From Candidatus Aminicenantota bacterium (GTDB taxonomy: Bacteria > Acidobacteriota > Aminicenantia > S016-38): a DNA stretch of 56,929 nucleotides. This document shows, one piece after another, positions 7,442 to 16,405 of this stretch. The DNA is taken from the NCBI GenBank assembly GCA_026987025.1, contig JALSNJ010000005.1, positions 1 through 56,929 on the forward strand, given 5' to 3'. Made by a program: the position numbers and the translations under genes. The notes beneath the pieces are model-generated. The model was not told where the DNA came from, searched no databases, and worked only from the letters and a program-made list of their open reading frames with translations. Numbering within the stretch: position 1 is the first letter of the stretch; each line of letters starts with the position of its first letter.

Positions 7442-9599
7442 GAAACTGGTGATAGTGGAATCTCCGGCCAAAGCTAAAACCATAGGCAAGTACCTGGGGA
7501 AAGAATATCTGGTAAAGGCTTCCATGGGCCATGTTAAGGACCTTCCCAAGAACGAGATGGGGGTGGAGATAGAAAATGGCTTCCTCCCCCATTATGAAGT
7601 TATCCCGGGCAAGGAAAAGGTTTTAAATGAGATAAAGGAGGCCGCCGGCAGGAGCTCTTCGGTTTTTCTGGCCACCGACCCCGATCGGGAAGGGGAGGCC
7701 ATATCCTATCACTTGAAGGAGGAGGTGGAGCCTGTAAATAACCAGATTTACAGGGTGATGTTCCACGAAATAACAGCCGGGGCCATAAGGGATGCCTTTT
7801 CCCACCCTTCTAACTTGGACATGAACAGGGTAAAGGCCCAATGGGCCCGCAGGGTTCTGGACCGTTTAGTGGGTTATCTCATAAGCCCTCTTCTCTGGAA
7901 GAAACTGAAGGGGCGCCTCAGCGCCGGGAGGGTTCAGAGCGTTGCCCTGAGAATGATCTGCGAGAGGGAAGAGAAAAGGGAAAGTTTCGTAAGGGAAGAA
8001 TATTGGGTCATAGAAGCCAGGCTCAAAAAGGATAGGGAGTTCACCGCTAAACTCACCGGGAAGGGAGGGAAGAAGTACAGGATAACCAGCGAGGAAGAGG
8101 CGAGAAGGGCCGTCCATGCTATAAAGAACCACCAGCTCAAGGTGGAGAAGGTGGAGGCCAAGGAAAGGGAGAAAAAAGCTCCGCCGCCGCTGATTACCAG
8201 CACCTTACAGCAGGAGGCCTTCAAACTTTACCGATTCCCTGTGAAAAAGACCATGCAAATAGCCCAGAGGCTTTACGAGGGGGTTGACCTTGGAGATGGG
8301 CCTGTGGGCCTTATAACTTACATGAGGACCGATTCCTTCAGGGTGTCTCCGGAGGCGTTGAGGGCCGTCAGGAAGTTCATCGGGGAAAATTACGGGGGCG
8401 ACTACCTGCCCCCTAAGGCCAACCAGTTCAGGGCGAAAAAGGGGGCACAGGAGGCCCACGAGGCCATAAGGCCCACCTATGTGGAAATTACCCCGGAGAG
8501 CTTGAGGGGGAGGCTTAAACCCGAGGAGCTTAAAATATACACCTTAGTCTGGAAAAGGTTCGTGGCTTCCCAGATGAAGCCATACAGGTTCAGAGAGACA
8601 AAGGTGGAGATAAAGGCCGGCGAGTATACCTTAGAGGCCGAAGGAAGGCAGGTGCTCTTTCCGGGCTACAGAAAGCTACTGGAGCCCTCCTTCAGGGAGG
8701 AGGGACTTCCCCCCCTGGAGCCTGGGGACCTTTTGCAGCTTCTGGAGGTCAAATCCCAGAGAAAGGAGACCCAGCCTCCTCCCAGGTTTACCGAAGCCAC
8801 CTTGGTGAAGGAGCTGGAGGAGAAGGGAATAGGAAGGCCCTCCACCTATGCCACCATTATTTCCACCATCCAGGATAGGACCTATGTCCGCAAGGAGGAC
8901 GGTAAATTTGTCCCCACCTTCCTGGGTAGGCTGGTGGTGAGGCTTTTAAAGGAAAGCTTCCCCGACATAATGGACTACAGGTACACCGCAGAGGTGGAGG
9001 AGGAACTGGACAGGGTAGAAAAGGGGGAGAGGGAATGGTCCCAAGTGGTGGGAAGGTTTTACGCAACCCTGGAGGACAATTTGAAAAGGGCTCAGGAGAA
9101 AATGCCTTCCGTTACCCTGGGAATCCCCACCGGCCTCCGCTGTCCTGCCTGCGGAGGGGAACTGCTCCTCAAAAGGAGCCGGTTCGGGCTTTATTTCCAG
9201 TGCGAGCGTTGCCAGTACAAATCCCAGTTTTCAGACCTTATTACAAAGGCCATATCCCTGAGGTGTCCCAGGTGTGGCTCTCCCCTGACGGTGAAAAGGA
9301 GCAGGAGGGGGGAGGAGTTCATCGCCTGTAGCAATTATCCTTCGTGCAATTACATATACAACGAAACCGAAGACCTTCCCTGTCCTGAGGAGGGCTGCGG
9401 AGGTCATCTTGTAAAAAGGAAAGGAAAGGGGGGGAAGTATTTTTACGGGTGCTCCAATTATCCGGAATGCGACTTCCTCACCCCTTATCCCCCTGTGAGG
9501 CAGGCCTGTCCTGAGTGCGGTTTCCCCTACATGCTGAAGAAGGGCAGAAAGCTCCTCTGTCCAAAATGCGGCGCCGAGGTGAGGTCCCATGGAAGTTAA
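7434..9599 (+). CDS. topA: DNA topoisomerase I
   Basis: TopA relaxes negative supercoils by a tyrosine-linked single-strand break. I choose TTG 7434 over ATG 7404: it has GGAGG at 7419-7423, and the protein then begins 'SKKLVIVESPAKAKTIGKYLG', the normal N-terminus of the family. It overlaps the dprA stop by 8 bases. The Toprim domain shows 'ATDPDREGEAISYHL'. The catalytic tyrosine is in 'GLITYMRTDSFR'. The 'STYATIISTIQDRTYV' segment is also present. The C-terminus has several C4 zinc-binding modules, beginning 'RCPACGGELL', 'RCPRCGSPLT', 'PCPEEGCGGHL' and 'ACPECGFPYM', for about 721 residues in total. This is the standard type IA enzyme and not reverse gyrase, since no helicase domain is fused. 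Confidence 0.97.
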   Translation: MSKKLVIVESPAKAKTIGKYLGKEYLVKASMGHVKDLPKNEMGVEIENGFLPHYEVIPGKEKVLNEIKEAAGRSSSVFLATDPDREGEAISYHLKEEVEPVNNQIYRVMFHEITAGAIRDAFSHPSNLDMNRVKAQWARRVLDRLVGYLISPLLWKKLKGRLSAGRVQSVALRMICEREEKRESFVREEYWVIEARLKKDREFTAKLTGKGGKKYRITSEEEARRAVHAIKNHQLKVEKVEAKEREKKAPPPLITSTLQQEAFKLYRFPVKKTMQIAQRLYEGVDLGDGPVGLITYMRTDSFRVSPEALRAVRKFIGENYGGDYLPPKANQFRAKKGAQEAHEAIRPTYVEITPESLRGRLKPEELKIYTLVWKRFVASQMKPYRFRETKVEIKAGEYTLEAEGRQVLFPGYRKLLEPSFREEGLPPLEPGDLLQLLEVKSQRKETQPPPRFTEATLVKELEEKGIGRPSTYATIISTIQDRTYVRKEDGKFVPTFLGRLVVRLLKESFPDIMDYRYTAEVEEELDRVEKGEREWSQVVGRFYATLEDNLKRAQEKMPSVTLGIPTGLRCPACGGELLLKRSRFGLYFQCERCQYKSQFSDLITKAISLRCPRCGSPLTVKRSRRGEEFIACSNYPSCNYIYNETEDLPCPEEGCGGHLVKRKGKGGKYFYGCSNYPECDFLTPYPPVRQACPECGFPYMLKKGRKLLCPKCGAEVRSHGS

Positions 9600-10896
9600 G
9601 GTTATAGGAGGAGGCCTGGCCGGGGTTGAGGCGGCCTACGCCCTGGCCAAGGTAGGGGTGAAGGTGAAGCTCTATGAGATGAGGCCCAAAAGGATGACCC
9701 CTGCCCACTCCACGGGATATCTGGCGGAGGTGGTTTGCTCCAATTCCTTTGGGGCCACCTCCCTCTCCACGGCCTCCGGTCTTTTAAAGGCGGAGATGGA
9801 GCTTCTTGATTCCTTAGTGTTGAAAGTGGCCAGGAAGGTGGCGGTGCCGGCAGGTCAGGCCTTAGCGGTGGACAGGGAGGTCTTTGCCCGGGAGGTGACC
9901 GAAGCCCTGGAATCCCAGCCCGGGGTGGAGATAATAAGGGAGGAAGTCAGGGACATTCCCCAGGGGCCTGTCATCATAGCCACCGGTCCCCTTACTTCCC
10001 CGGAGCTTTCCAGGGCCATAGTGGAGCTTACCGGGAGGGAAAACCTCTTCTTCTACGATGCCACCAGCCCCATCGTTTCCGCCTCCTCCATAGATATGGA
10101 TAGGGCCTTCGTGGCTTCAAGGTACGGAAAGGGAGGGTCCGATTACATAAACTGTCCCATGAGCGAGGAGGAATACATGGAGTTCTGGAAAGCCCTGGTG
10201 GAGGCGGAGACCGTTCCCCTTCACGATTTTGAAAAACACCTGTTTGAATCCTGCCTTCCTATAGAGGAGCTGGCAAGGCGCGGACCTCAAACCCTGATTT
10301 TTGGCCCTCTAAAACCCGTGGGGTTGACGGATCCGAAAACGGGCCGCAGGCCCTACGCCGTGGTTCAGCTCAGACAGGACAACCTGGCAGCAACCCTTTA
10401 TAGCTTGGTGGGTTTTCAGACGAGGCTTAAGTGGGGAGAGCAGAAGAGGGTATTCTCAATGATTCCCTGCCTTCACAGGGCGGAGTTCGTAAGGTACGGG
10501 GTGATGCACAGAAACACCTACATTAATTCTCCGGCGGTTCTCCTCCGGACCCTTCAGTTTCGCAAGAGGCCGGAAATTCTTTTTGCCGGTCAGATAGTAG
10601 GGGTAGAAGGATACATGGAATCGGCCGCCACCGGAATTATGGCGGGGATCTTCGCCGCTGCCATGGTGAAGGGCAGGGGGATAGAACCCCCTCCCCTTAC
10701 CACCGCCATAGGTTCCCTGCTCCATTATGTTTCTCACGCGGACTGGAGGAATTTTCAGCCCATGAACTTCGTCTTCGGACTGCTTCCTCCCATTAAAAGG
10801 AAAATAAGGAGCCGTAAGGAAAGAAGGCTCGCCCTTTCCCGCAGGGCTTTGAGAGAGCTGGAGGAATGGAAGCTAAGGGAACTGGCCAGGCTTTAG
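9589..10896 (+). CDS. trmFO: Methylenetetrahydrofolate-tRNA uracil-54 methyltransferase
   Basis: TrmFO makes 5-methyluridine at position 54 of tRNA using methylenetetrahydrofolate and FAD, replacing the SAM-dependent TrmA. The 435-residue protein starts with the FAD-binding motif 'VIGGGLAGVEAAYALA' and 'LYEMRPKRMTPAHSTG'. The family's 'VCSNSF' and 'SCLPIEELARRGPQTLIFGPLKPVGL' cysteine segments are present, as is 'QIVGVEGYMESAATG' near the C-terminus. It differs from the related GidA/MnmG in length and in these motifs. The ATG lies 11 bases inside topA. TrmFO is typical of Firmicutes, deltaproteobacterial, acidobacterial and several deep-branching lineages. Confidence 0.97.
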   Translation: MEVKVIGGGLAGVEAAYALAKVGVKVKLYEMRPKRMTPAHSTGYLAEVVCSNSFGATSLSTASGLLKAEMELLDSLVLKVARKVAVPAGQALAVDREVFAREVTEALESQPGVEIIREEVRDIPQGPVIIATGPLTSPELSRAIVELTGRENLFFYDATSPIVSASSIDMDRAFVASRYGKGGSDYINCPMSEEEYMEFWKALVEAETVPLHDFEKHLFESCLPIEELARRGPQTLIFGPLKPVGLTDPKTGRRPYAVVQLRQDNLAATLYSLVGFQTRLKWGEQKRVFSMIPCLHRAEFVRYGVMHRNTYINSPAVLLRTLQFRKRPEILFAGQIVGVEGYMESAATGIMAGIFAAAMVKGRGIEPPPLTTAIGSLLHYVSHADWRNFQPMNFVFGLLPPIKRKIRSRKERRLALSRRALRELEEWKLRELARL

Positions 10897-12515
10897 CCCT
10901 GAGCCTGTTTCTAATAACCCCTATTTTCCTCTCCACCTTCTATAATGGAAGGCAAGGGGAGAAGGCGGCAGGCTATCTTCATACAGTATCCAGGGGTTTT
11001 TATTTGAAAGGGGGGAAAGCCAGGGTTTCCCTGTTTCCAGGGATCAGAGGGGAGGGGGTTGTGAATCTTTTGGCCATAGGAGCCTGCAAATTGGAGGTTA
11101 GAAGAAACTTCAAAAAGGTTTACTCAGGCTCCACAGAAGGGCTAAAAAGAATAAAATTACATCTGAGTTTTTCCCCCAGGGATAGGGTGGATGTAAGCTT
11201 TGCCGGAAGGGCCTGTGTTTTGCTCAAGCCGGATGTTATTGTTCCGGGCCGGGGGGATGGACCGGTTTTCTTGGTGGTGGCGGATACCCTGAGGTGGGAC
11301 AGCCTGGGGGTGTACAATCCTGAAAGCAAAGCCACCCCTGAGATTGACCGCTTCAGCCGGGACGCGGTGGTTTTTAAATGGGCCTTTTCCACTTCCCCCT
11401 GGACCCTGCCTTCCCACGCCTCCATGCTTTCCGGGAAATATCCCTACCGCATATCCCTTGACCTTTATCCCCGGGGAATACCCCCGGATGTTAAACTTCT
11501 TCCTGAACTTCTGGGGAGGGACCACAGGTCCTTTTCCGTAAACGGGGATATCTTTTTGAGAGCTTCCTTTGGCTTTTTCCGGGGGTTCTACGCCTACATT
11601 GAGAACCTGAGGGACCCCTACATAAGGGAATCAGCAAAGTTGCTCTTTAAACTTTCCCGCGATTTTTCGCCCTACAAGGGCGATTTCTACTTTCTCCACA
11701 CATATCAGGTGCACAACGACTACAGGCCGGAATTTCCCCTGGCCCTCAGATTCTGGAAGGAGGTGGGGCGATTTCCCAGGGATTCTAAAATTAACCTTCT
11801 GGGGTTTTTGCTCCTGGAAGGGTTTTCCAGGGAGTGGGTACCCCCGGCCATCAAGGACGAGATAAGGCTCATTTACGATGCTGGCGTCTATACCTTTGAT
11901 TATCGTTTCGGTGAATTTCTGAGATGGTTGAAGGCCAAGGGACTCTATGAGGATTCCACCATCATTTTAACCTCCGATCATGGGGAGGAATTCCAGGACC
12001 ACGGAGGCTGGGAGCATGGCCATAGTCTCTACAATGAACTTATAAGGGTTCCCCTCATCGTAAAATTTCCCCACAACCGCTGGGCAGGCCATGTGGAGAC
12101 AGAGCCTGTTTCATTGGTGGATATAGCCCCCACAGTTCTGGAAATTGTGGGACTGGAGCCTCCTCCGGATATGGATGGCGTACCCCTTCCAAAGACCATC
12201 ACGGGAGGGGTAAAGGGAAGAAGAATTTTTTCCTATCTTGGGGAGCCCTCTTACAAGGTGGTTCGCGGAATGGTCGCGGTGATAGATTGGCCCTGGAAGC
12301 TGATCATGAAGAACGGGAAAAGGAAGGAATTTGAGCTTTTTGACCTGAAGGAGGATCCCCTTGAGAGAAAAAACCTCCTTAAAAACCACCCGGAGGTTTT
12401 CCAGCGGCTGGCCCCCCTTTTGCGGGAAATTCCCTTCCTGGGTAGGTTCTCACATAAGAGAAACCTTTCTCCGGATCTTCTTAAGAAGCTTCGTTCCCTG
12501 GGCTATGTCCGGTGA
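10866..12515 (+). CDS. Membrane-anchored sulfatase-like (alkaline phosphatase superfamily) enzyme
   Basis: An N-terminal hydrophobic segment (about 8-25) should anchor the protein with the catalytic part outside the cytoplasm. The AP-superfamily metal site is clear: 'VVADTLRWDSLG' (Asp140, Asp145) and 'LTSDHGEEFQDHGGWEHGHS'. At the place of the sulfatase nucleophile (C-x-P-S-R) the sequence reads T-L-P-S-H (Thr180 to His184). It therefore cannot form formylglycine and may be a phospho-transferase or phosphodiesterase and not a sulfatase. Residues 40-130 form an extra beta-rich domain of unknown role. The last residues are 'LKKLRSLGYVR', a tail shared with two other proteins here. It overlaps trmFO by 31 bases. 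A polysaccharide or lipid substrate is inferred from the downstream Wzy/Wzz-like genes. The start codon is uncertain. Confidence 0.85.
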   Translation: MEAKGTGQALALSLFLITPIFLSTFYNGRQGEKAAGYLHTVSRGFYLKGGKARVSLFPGIRGEGVVNLLAIGACKLEVRRNFKKVYSGSTEGLKRIKLHLSFSPRDRVDVSFAGRACVLLKPDVIVPGRGDGPVFLVVADTLRWDSLGVYNPESKATPEIDRFSRDAVVFKWAFSTSPWTLPSHASMLSGKYPYRISLDLYPRGIPPDVKLLPELLGRDHRSFSVNGDIFLRASFGFFRGFYAYIENLRDPYIRESAKLLFKLSRDFSPYKGDFYFLHTYQVHNDYRPEFPLALRFWKEVGRFPRDSKINLLGFLLLEGFSREWVPPAIKDEIRLIYDAGVYTFDYRFGEFLRWLKAKGLYEDSTIILTSDHGEEFQDHGGWEHGHSLYNELIRVPLIVKFPHNRWAGHVETEPVSLVDIAPTVLEIVGLEPPPDMDGVPLPKTITGGVKGRRIFSYLGEPSYKVVRGMVAVIDWPWKLIMKNGKRKEFELFDLKEDPLERKNLLKNHPEVFQRLAPLLREIPFLGRFSHKRNLSPDLLKKLRSLGYVR

Positions 12516-12521
12516 TATAAT
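12513..12521 (+). promoter_or_regulatory. Extended -10 promoter giving a leaderless mRNA
   Basis: TGaTATAAT (12513-12521) overlaps the end of the previous gene. The ATG of the O-antigen ligase-like gene is at 12530, nine bases after the -10 box, with no Shine-Dalgarno sequence between. A TTCCC element near 12494 could be a poor -35. Confidence 0.6.
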
Positions 12522-12529
12522 TCACTTCA

Positions 12530-13771
12530 ATGAAGGATGAAATCCTGAAAGAGATAAAACCTTCTAAAGTCCTGGCCCTTACCCTTTATCTGGTGCCCCT
12601 GTGGTGGGTCCTGGGGCTTTTGCCTGTGATTTTTCACATGGCCGCCTTTCTTTATTTTTTCTCCGTGATGAAAAAGGAGGGCTCAGGGCTGCCCTTGCCT
12701 TCTCTTTTTCTTATTCTTTTCCTTTCAATTTATGCCTTTTCCTTTCTTTTACACTGGGCCGAATTTCCCCTGGAAAGGGCCCTGGCCTCCCTTTACAACC
12801 TGAGCATCTGGGTTATGGGCCTTTTACTAATCCTGGGAATTTACCGGGACAGGGACCTTGAACTTAAGGAATTTCTCAGGTCCGGGGCCTTCCTCTTCTG
12901 GTTTACCCTGGCCCTTTCCCTTCTGGACATTTACCTTTATCGCAGGGCCAGATGGCTTTCCTTTCCCACCCTTCTCGGAACTTTCTTTAATCCCCCCCAG
13001 CTCCATTCCAGCCTGGTGGGACAGTTTTTCCAGGCGAAAATGCACATAATAGGAAGGTGGCCCTTGGACTTCCTTCCCAGGGTGGCCTTTTATTCTCCTT
13101 ACCCCAACGCCTTTGCCGGCCTGGTTTTCCTGCTCTGGGGGGCCACATTGACCCTTTACCAGAATGAGAGGAAAATCTGGCTGCAGCAAGCGGTTAATCT
13201 GGCGGCCCTTTTCCTGCTCCTCCTTTCCATGTCCAGGGCTTCCTTTCTCCTGGGGCTGGGAAATTTCATCGCTGCGGAGCTTCTGATTTTACCCCCTGCG
13301 GGCGGGGCGATTTTGCTATCCCTGGTTTTCCTTCTTCTCTTTTTTTCCGTCCTCGGAATTATAAACCCTGTGGCGATCTTTACCCGAATAGCCCGAGGGA
13401 GCACCGAGTCCCGCCTTTTGGATTACGGGGAGGCCCTTAGGTTTTTCAAGGAAAGTCCCCTTTTTGGCATAGGAATAAAGCCCAGGTTTCTTCAGGGGGT
13501 GCCCCTGGGTTCCCATTCCACCTACATAGGGGTTCTCCTGAAGACGGGCCTTCTTGGGTTTTTCACCTTTCTTGCCTACGCTTTTTCTCAGATTAGGGCC
13601 TTCTTTAAGGAAAGAAACTTACCCTTCCTGGCCCTTTCTTTGCTCTGTATGCTGGGCTGGATGGGCTTTGAGGACATAGATGCCCCATCCCTTACAGCCT
13701 TCCTTTTTTTCGTCATATCCGGGCTTCTGATAAGATACAATCTTAAAGGAGGTTTCCATGAGGGAAATTAG
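12530..13771 (+). CDS. O-antigen ligase / polysaccharide polymerase-like membrane protein
   Basis: A 413-residue integral membrane protein with about ten hydrophobic segments. The Wzy_C/WaaL signature region lies in the second half: 'LSMSRASFLLGLG', then 'STESRLLDYGEALRFFKESPLFGIG' and 'PLGSHSTYIGVLLKTGLLGFF'. The large periplasmic loop with Arg and the conserved His (here 'GSHSTY') is typical of lipid-linked glycan ligases and polymerases, which join undecaprenyl-linked glycans to lipid A or protein, or polymerise repeat units. Sequence alone does not separate ligase from polymerase. The following Wzz-like gene overlaps by 14 bases and favours a role in long-chain surface polysaccharide. No glycosyltransferases are adjacent. 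Confidence 0.88.
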   Translation: MKDEILKEIKPSKVLALTLYLVPLWWVLGLLPVIFHMAAFLYFFSVMKKEGSGLPLPSLFLILFLSIYAFSFLLHWAEFPLERALASLYNLSIWVMGLLLILGIYRDRDLELKEFLRSGAFLFWFTLALSLLDIYLYRRARWLSFPTLLGTFFNPPQLHSSLVGQFFQAKMHIIGRWPLDFLPRVAFYSPYPNAFAGLVFLLWGATLTLYQNERKIWLQQAVNLAALFLLLLSMSRASFLLGLGNFIAAELLILPPAGGAILLSLVFLLLFFSVLGIINPVAIFTRIARGSTESRLLDYGEALRFFKESPLFGIGIKPRFLQGVPLGSHSTYIGVLLKTGLLGFFTFLAYAFSQIRAFFKERNLPFLALSLLCMLGWMGFEDIDAPSLTAFLFFVISGLLIRYNLKGGFHEGN

Positions 13772-14684
13772 TGTCTCCTGGCTCTGGAAGATTCTCTGGA
13801 AGGGAAAGTATATAATCTTAGGGCTGACCCTGGCGGGATTCCTTCTGGCGGTTTATTCCCTCAGGGTCTCTCCTCAGATTTACGAATTGAACATATCTTC
13901 CTTGGGCAATTCCTTCCTTTTCGGTGCGGGAAGCGAGGAGGAGGAATCCTACTTCTTTCAGAAAGGATTGTTTTTCCACAGTGTGAGGCCCCTTCTCCGG
14001 GGCGTTTCCCTTTCCCAGGCCGTTCAGGGTGAGAAGGTGGTGGCGGTTTCCATGAGGGGAGAAGAGGGGGCTATAAAAACAGCCCTGAGCACCTTGAAGG
14101 GGCTTTTCATAAAGTTCAACCTCTCAAAATTCATGGCGAAAAGGGCCGTCGTCTTTGATAACATGGCCTGGGGGATGGTGAAGAACAGGAGGAACCGGGT
14201 CTTCTTCCAGAAGAGGATTGAGCTCCTGAAAAAACTTGAGCCCTATTACCCCCGGGATTTTTCCAGGGATTCCTTCCTCTTTCAGCAGGTGGAGATTCTT
14301 CCCCCCAGGGCCCAGGAATTCGTCTTCCGCTACCGAATTACCACCAGGGATGCCGCGGACGAGATAAACCTGGAGAGGCTGAGGGAGGAGAAGATAAGGC
14401 TGAAGAGACTTCAGAGCATAATAAACCAGAAGCCCTCATGGCTGGGGGAGAAGTTCTGCTCCGCCGGGGGTAAATCTCTGGTAAAGGGAGACCTTCTTTT
14501 AGAGGCGGAAAGGGATTCCCTTTGCGTGAAGGAGAAGGCGGTTTTCTCCCAGATGCAGTGGCGAAAATTGCCCAACAAAAGCTCCTCCATTTTAATTTCC
14601 TGGCCCTTAGCCGGCTTTTTCCTGGGCGTTTTCCTCGTCCTGCTTTTTGCGGGGCTCATGGGGGAGGTTAGGGATGAGCGGTAA
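13758..14684 (+). CDS. Wzz-like polysaccharide co-polymerase
   Basis: The topology is that of chain-length determinant proteins: a short cytoplasmic N-terminus ('SVSWLWKILWKGKYIIL'), TM1 (about 18-36), a periplasmic domain of about 230 residues with charged helices ('RLREEKIRLKRLQSIINQ'), and TM2 (about 277-298) close to the C-terminus. The sequence is divergent, and the Pro-rich motif next to TM2 is reduced to 'SWPLAGFFLGVF'. There is no C-terminal tyrosine kinase. It starts inside the polymerase/ligase gene after an AAAGGAGG site and overlaps the next gene by 11 bases, so the three genes are tightly coupled. It would set glycan chain length. The assignment rests mainly on topology and context. 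Confidence 0.72.
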   Translation: MREISVSWLWKILWKGKYIILGLTLAGFLLAVYSLRVSPQIYELNISSLGNSFLFGAGSEEEESYFFQKGLFFHSVRPLLRGVSLSQAVQGEKVVAVSMRGEEGAIKTALSTLKGLFIKFNLSKFMAKRAVVFDNMAWGMVKNRRNRVFFQKRIELLKKLEPYYPRDFSRDSFLFQQVEILPPRAQEFVFRYRITTRDAADEINLERLREEKIRLKRLQSIINQKPSWLGEKFCSAGGKSLVKGDLLLEAERDSLCVKEKAVFSQMQWRKLPNKSSSILISWPLAGFFLGVFLVLLFAGLMGEVRDER

Positions 14685-16269
14685 GGTCCTTTTAATTGGC
14701 ATTGACGGCGGAACCTGGGTGATTCTCCAACCCATCATGGAAAAGGGATACATGCCAAACCTCAAATCCCTGGTGGATGGGGGAGCGTGGGGGATTTTGA
14801 AGTCCACCATCCCTCCCCTGACCGCTCCCGCCTGGACCACCTTTATGACGGGTCTTGACCCCGGCAGACATGGGATAGTAGAGTTCAACAATTACGACGG
14901 AGCCTACGGCACATACTTCGTCACCAACGCCTCCATAAAGCAAAAAACCATCTGGGAACTGGCCAGCGAAATGGGCCTGAGGGTTATAAGCGTAAATGTC
15001 CCCCTTACCTACCCCCCCTTTCCTGTTCGTGGCTTTATGGTAACCGGGATGCTTACCCCTGATACCTCCCGCTTCACCTATCCCCCCTCCTTAGGGAAGG
15101 TAATCCTTGAGGAGTTTGGGGAATACAGGATAGTAACCACAGGAAAGGTTTATGTCCTCCACGGGTTGGACAGATTTTTCCAGGAGCTAAGAAAAACCGT
15201 GAAGTTGAGAGCCGATGTAGTTTCTTACCTTCTCTCCACCATGGAATGGGACCTTGCCATGGTTCATTTCTTCTCCACCGATGTCCTTCAGCATTTTGCT
15301 TTTCATTGCCTTGACCCGACCCATCCCCATCACCATCCTCCTTGCATGGAGAAAGCCTACAGGTTTTACCAGGAGCTGGACAAGGCCATAGGTCAAGTTT
15401 TGGAAGCAGCGGATAGGAGAGGAGTCTCTCTCAAAATAGCCCTTTCAGACCACGGGTTTATGCAAGTTCACACAACCATATTGCTCAACTCTCTTCTTGC
15501 TAAGCACGGATTTTTTAGGCCAGAGTCCCGTTCTCTCGCAGGAGAAGTTATCTGGAGGTTGTTGAGGGGAATGAGGCGTAATTTCTTTGTAAAGTTCATG
15601 AGGTGGTTTGTTGATTGGGAAAAGAGAGAAAAATCTATTCTTTTCCTGCGTCGCCAGGGAAAACTGGGTATATCCGAGAGCATAGCCTTTTCCCTAAATG
15701 GGGGTATTTATGGGAACATATACATTAACCTTAAAGGAAGGCAGCCCAACGGAATAGTGGAGGAAAAGGACTATCTCAGAATAAGGGAGGAGATAAAGGA
15801 AGCCCTTAAGGATGAAAGGGGGGTAAAGCAGATTCTTCTGAGAGAAGAAGCTTTTGGAACCTCTAACTTAGCATCGCTTCCTGACCTGGTGGTCGTTCCA
15901 GAGAAGGGTTATGCTTTTTCTCCTTATCTTTCCGTGGATAGAAACAAGCCCTATGTTAAAAATTATGTGCGAGCCGATTATACAGGAACCCATCATATAG
16001 AGGGGATTTGGATAGTTGAGGGGAAGGGGGTTAAAAGGGGTAGGGTAGATGCCCATATTATAGACCTCCTTCCCACGATTTTCTGGTACCTGGGACTTGC
16101 CATCCCCGATTATGCCCAGGGAAGAGTTGTTAAGGAGGCCTTTCGGGAAGAATTTTCGGGTTCCAGGGAGGAGAAAAGGGTTAAGATGGATCCGCGCAGG
16201 GAACCGGGCAAAACCTACGGTGAAGAGGGAGCCCTGGAGGAGAGGCTCCACGACCTGGGCTATCTATAG
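14674..16269 (+). CDS. Type I phosphodiesterase / nucleotide pyrophosphatase family protein
   Basis: I use ATG 14674, preceded by GGGGGAGG, because the protein then starts 'MSGKVLLIGIDGGTW', the family's normal N-terminus; the upstream ATG 14647 adds nine unrelated residues. The metal ligand Asp11 and the nucleophile region 'PPLTAPAWTTFMTG' (Thr50 is the likely nucleophile) are present. So are 'HFFSTDVLQHF', 'ALSDHGFM' and the late 'GTHHIEG' histidines. No signal peptide or TM is evident, so it is probably cytoplasmic. The product ends 'LEERLHDLGYL', the LGY tail also seen at 12515 and 29161. Its place behind Wzz and Wzy-like genes suggests processing of nucleotide sugars or lipid-phosphate intermediates. 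The substrate is unknown. Confidence 0.88.
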   Translation: MSGKVLLIGIDGGTWVILQPIMEKGYMPNLKSLVDGGAWGILKSTIPPLTAPAWTTFMTGLDPGRHGIVEFNNYDGAYGTYFVTNASIKQKTIWELASEMGLRVISVNVPLTYPPFPVRGFMVTGMLTPDTSRFTYPPSLGKVILEEFGEYRIVTTGKVYVLHGLDRFFQELRKTVKLRADVVSYLLSTMEWDLAMVHFFSTDVLQHFAFHCLDPTHPHHHPPCMEKAYRFYQELDKAIGQVLEAADRRGVSLKIALSDHGFMQVHTTILLNSLLAKHGFFRPESRSLAGEVIWRLLRGMRRNFFVKFMRWFVDWEKREKSILFLRRQGKLGISESIAFSLNGGIYGNIYINLKGRQPNGIVEEKDYLRIREEIKEALKDERGVKQILLREEAFGTSNLASLPDLVVVPEKGYAFSPYLSVDRNKPYVKNYVRADYTGTHHIEGIWIVEGKGVKRGRVDAHIIDLLPTIFWYLGLAIPDYAQGRVVKEAFREEFSGSREEKRVKMDPRREPGKTYGEEGALEERLHDLGYL

Positions 16270-16345
16270 GAAAACCCCTGGAAAGAAGGTTTGAAGAGTT
16301 GAAGGGCCTGCTCAAAATTAAAAGTTTTTAAATTTAAATTGCATC

Positions 16346-16373
16346 TGGACTTTTTCCGAGAAATTTCTAAAAT
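16346..16373 (+). promoter_or_regulatory. Possible promoter of the large secreted protein gene
   Basis: The 136-base gap 16270-16405 is AT-rich at its 3' end. TGGACT (16346-16351), a 16-base spacer and TAAAAT (16368-16373) is the best match. TATATA repeats just after it offer alternatives. The gene has a normal CGGAGG ribosome-binding site, so this is not a leaderless case. No clear terminator hairpin is seen in the gap. Confidence 0.4.
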
Positions 16374-16405
16374 ATATATAGAACAAGGAAAAACGGAGGT
16401 GTGTT

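Noticed and set aside
10866-12515. Calling this a true sulfatase.
   Set aside because: The FGly cysteine position is Thr and the following Arg is His, so formylglycine cannot be made; only the fold is assigned.
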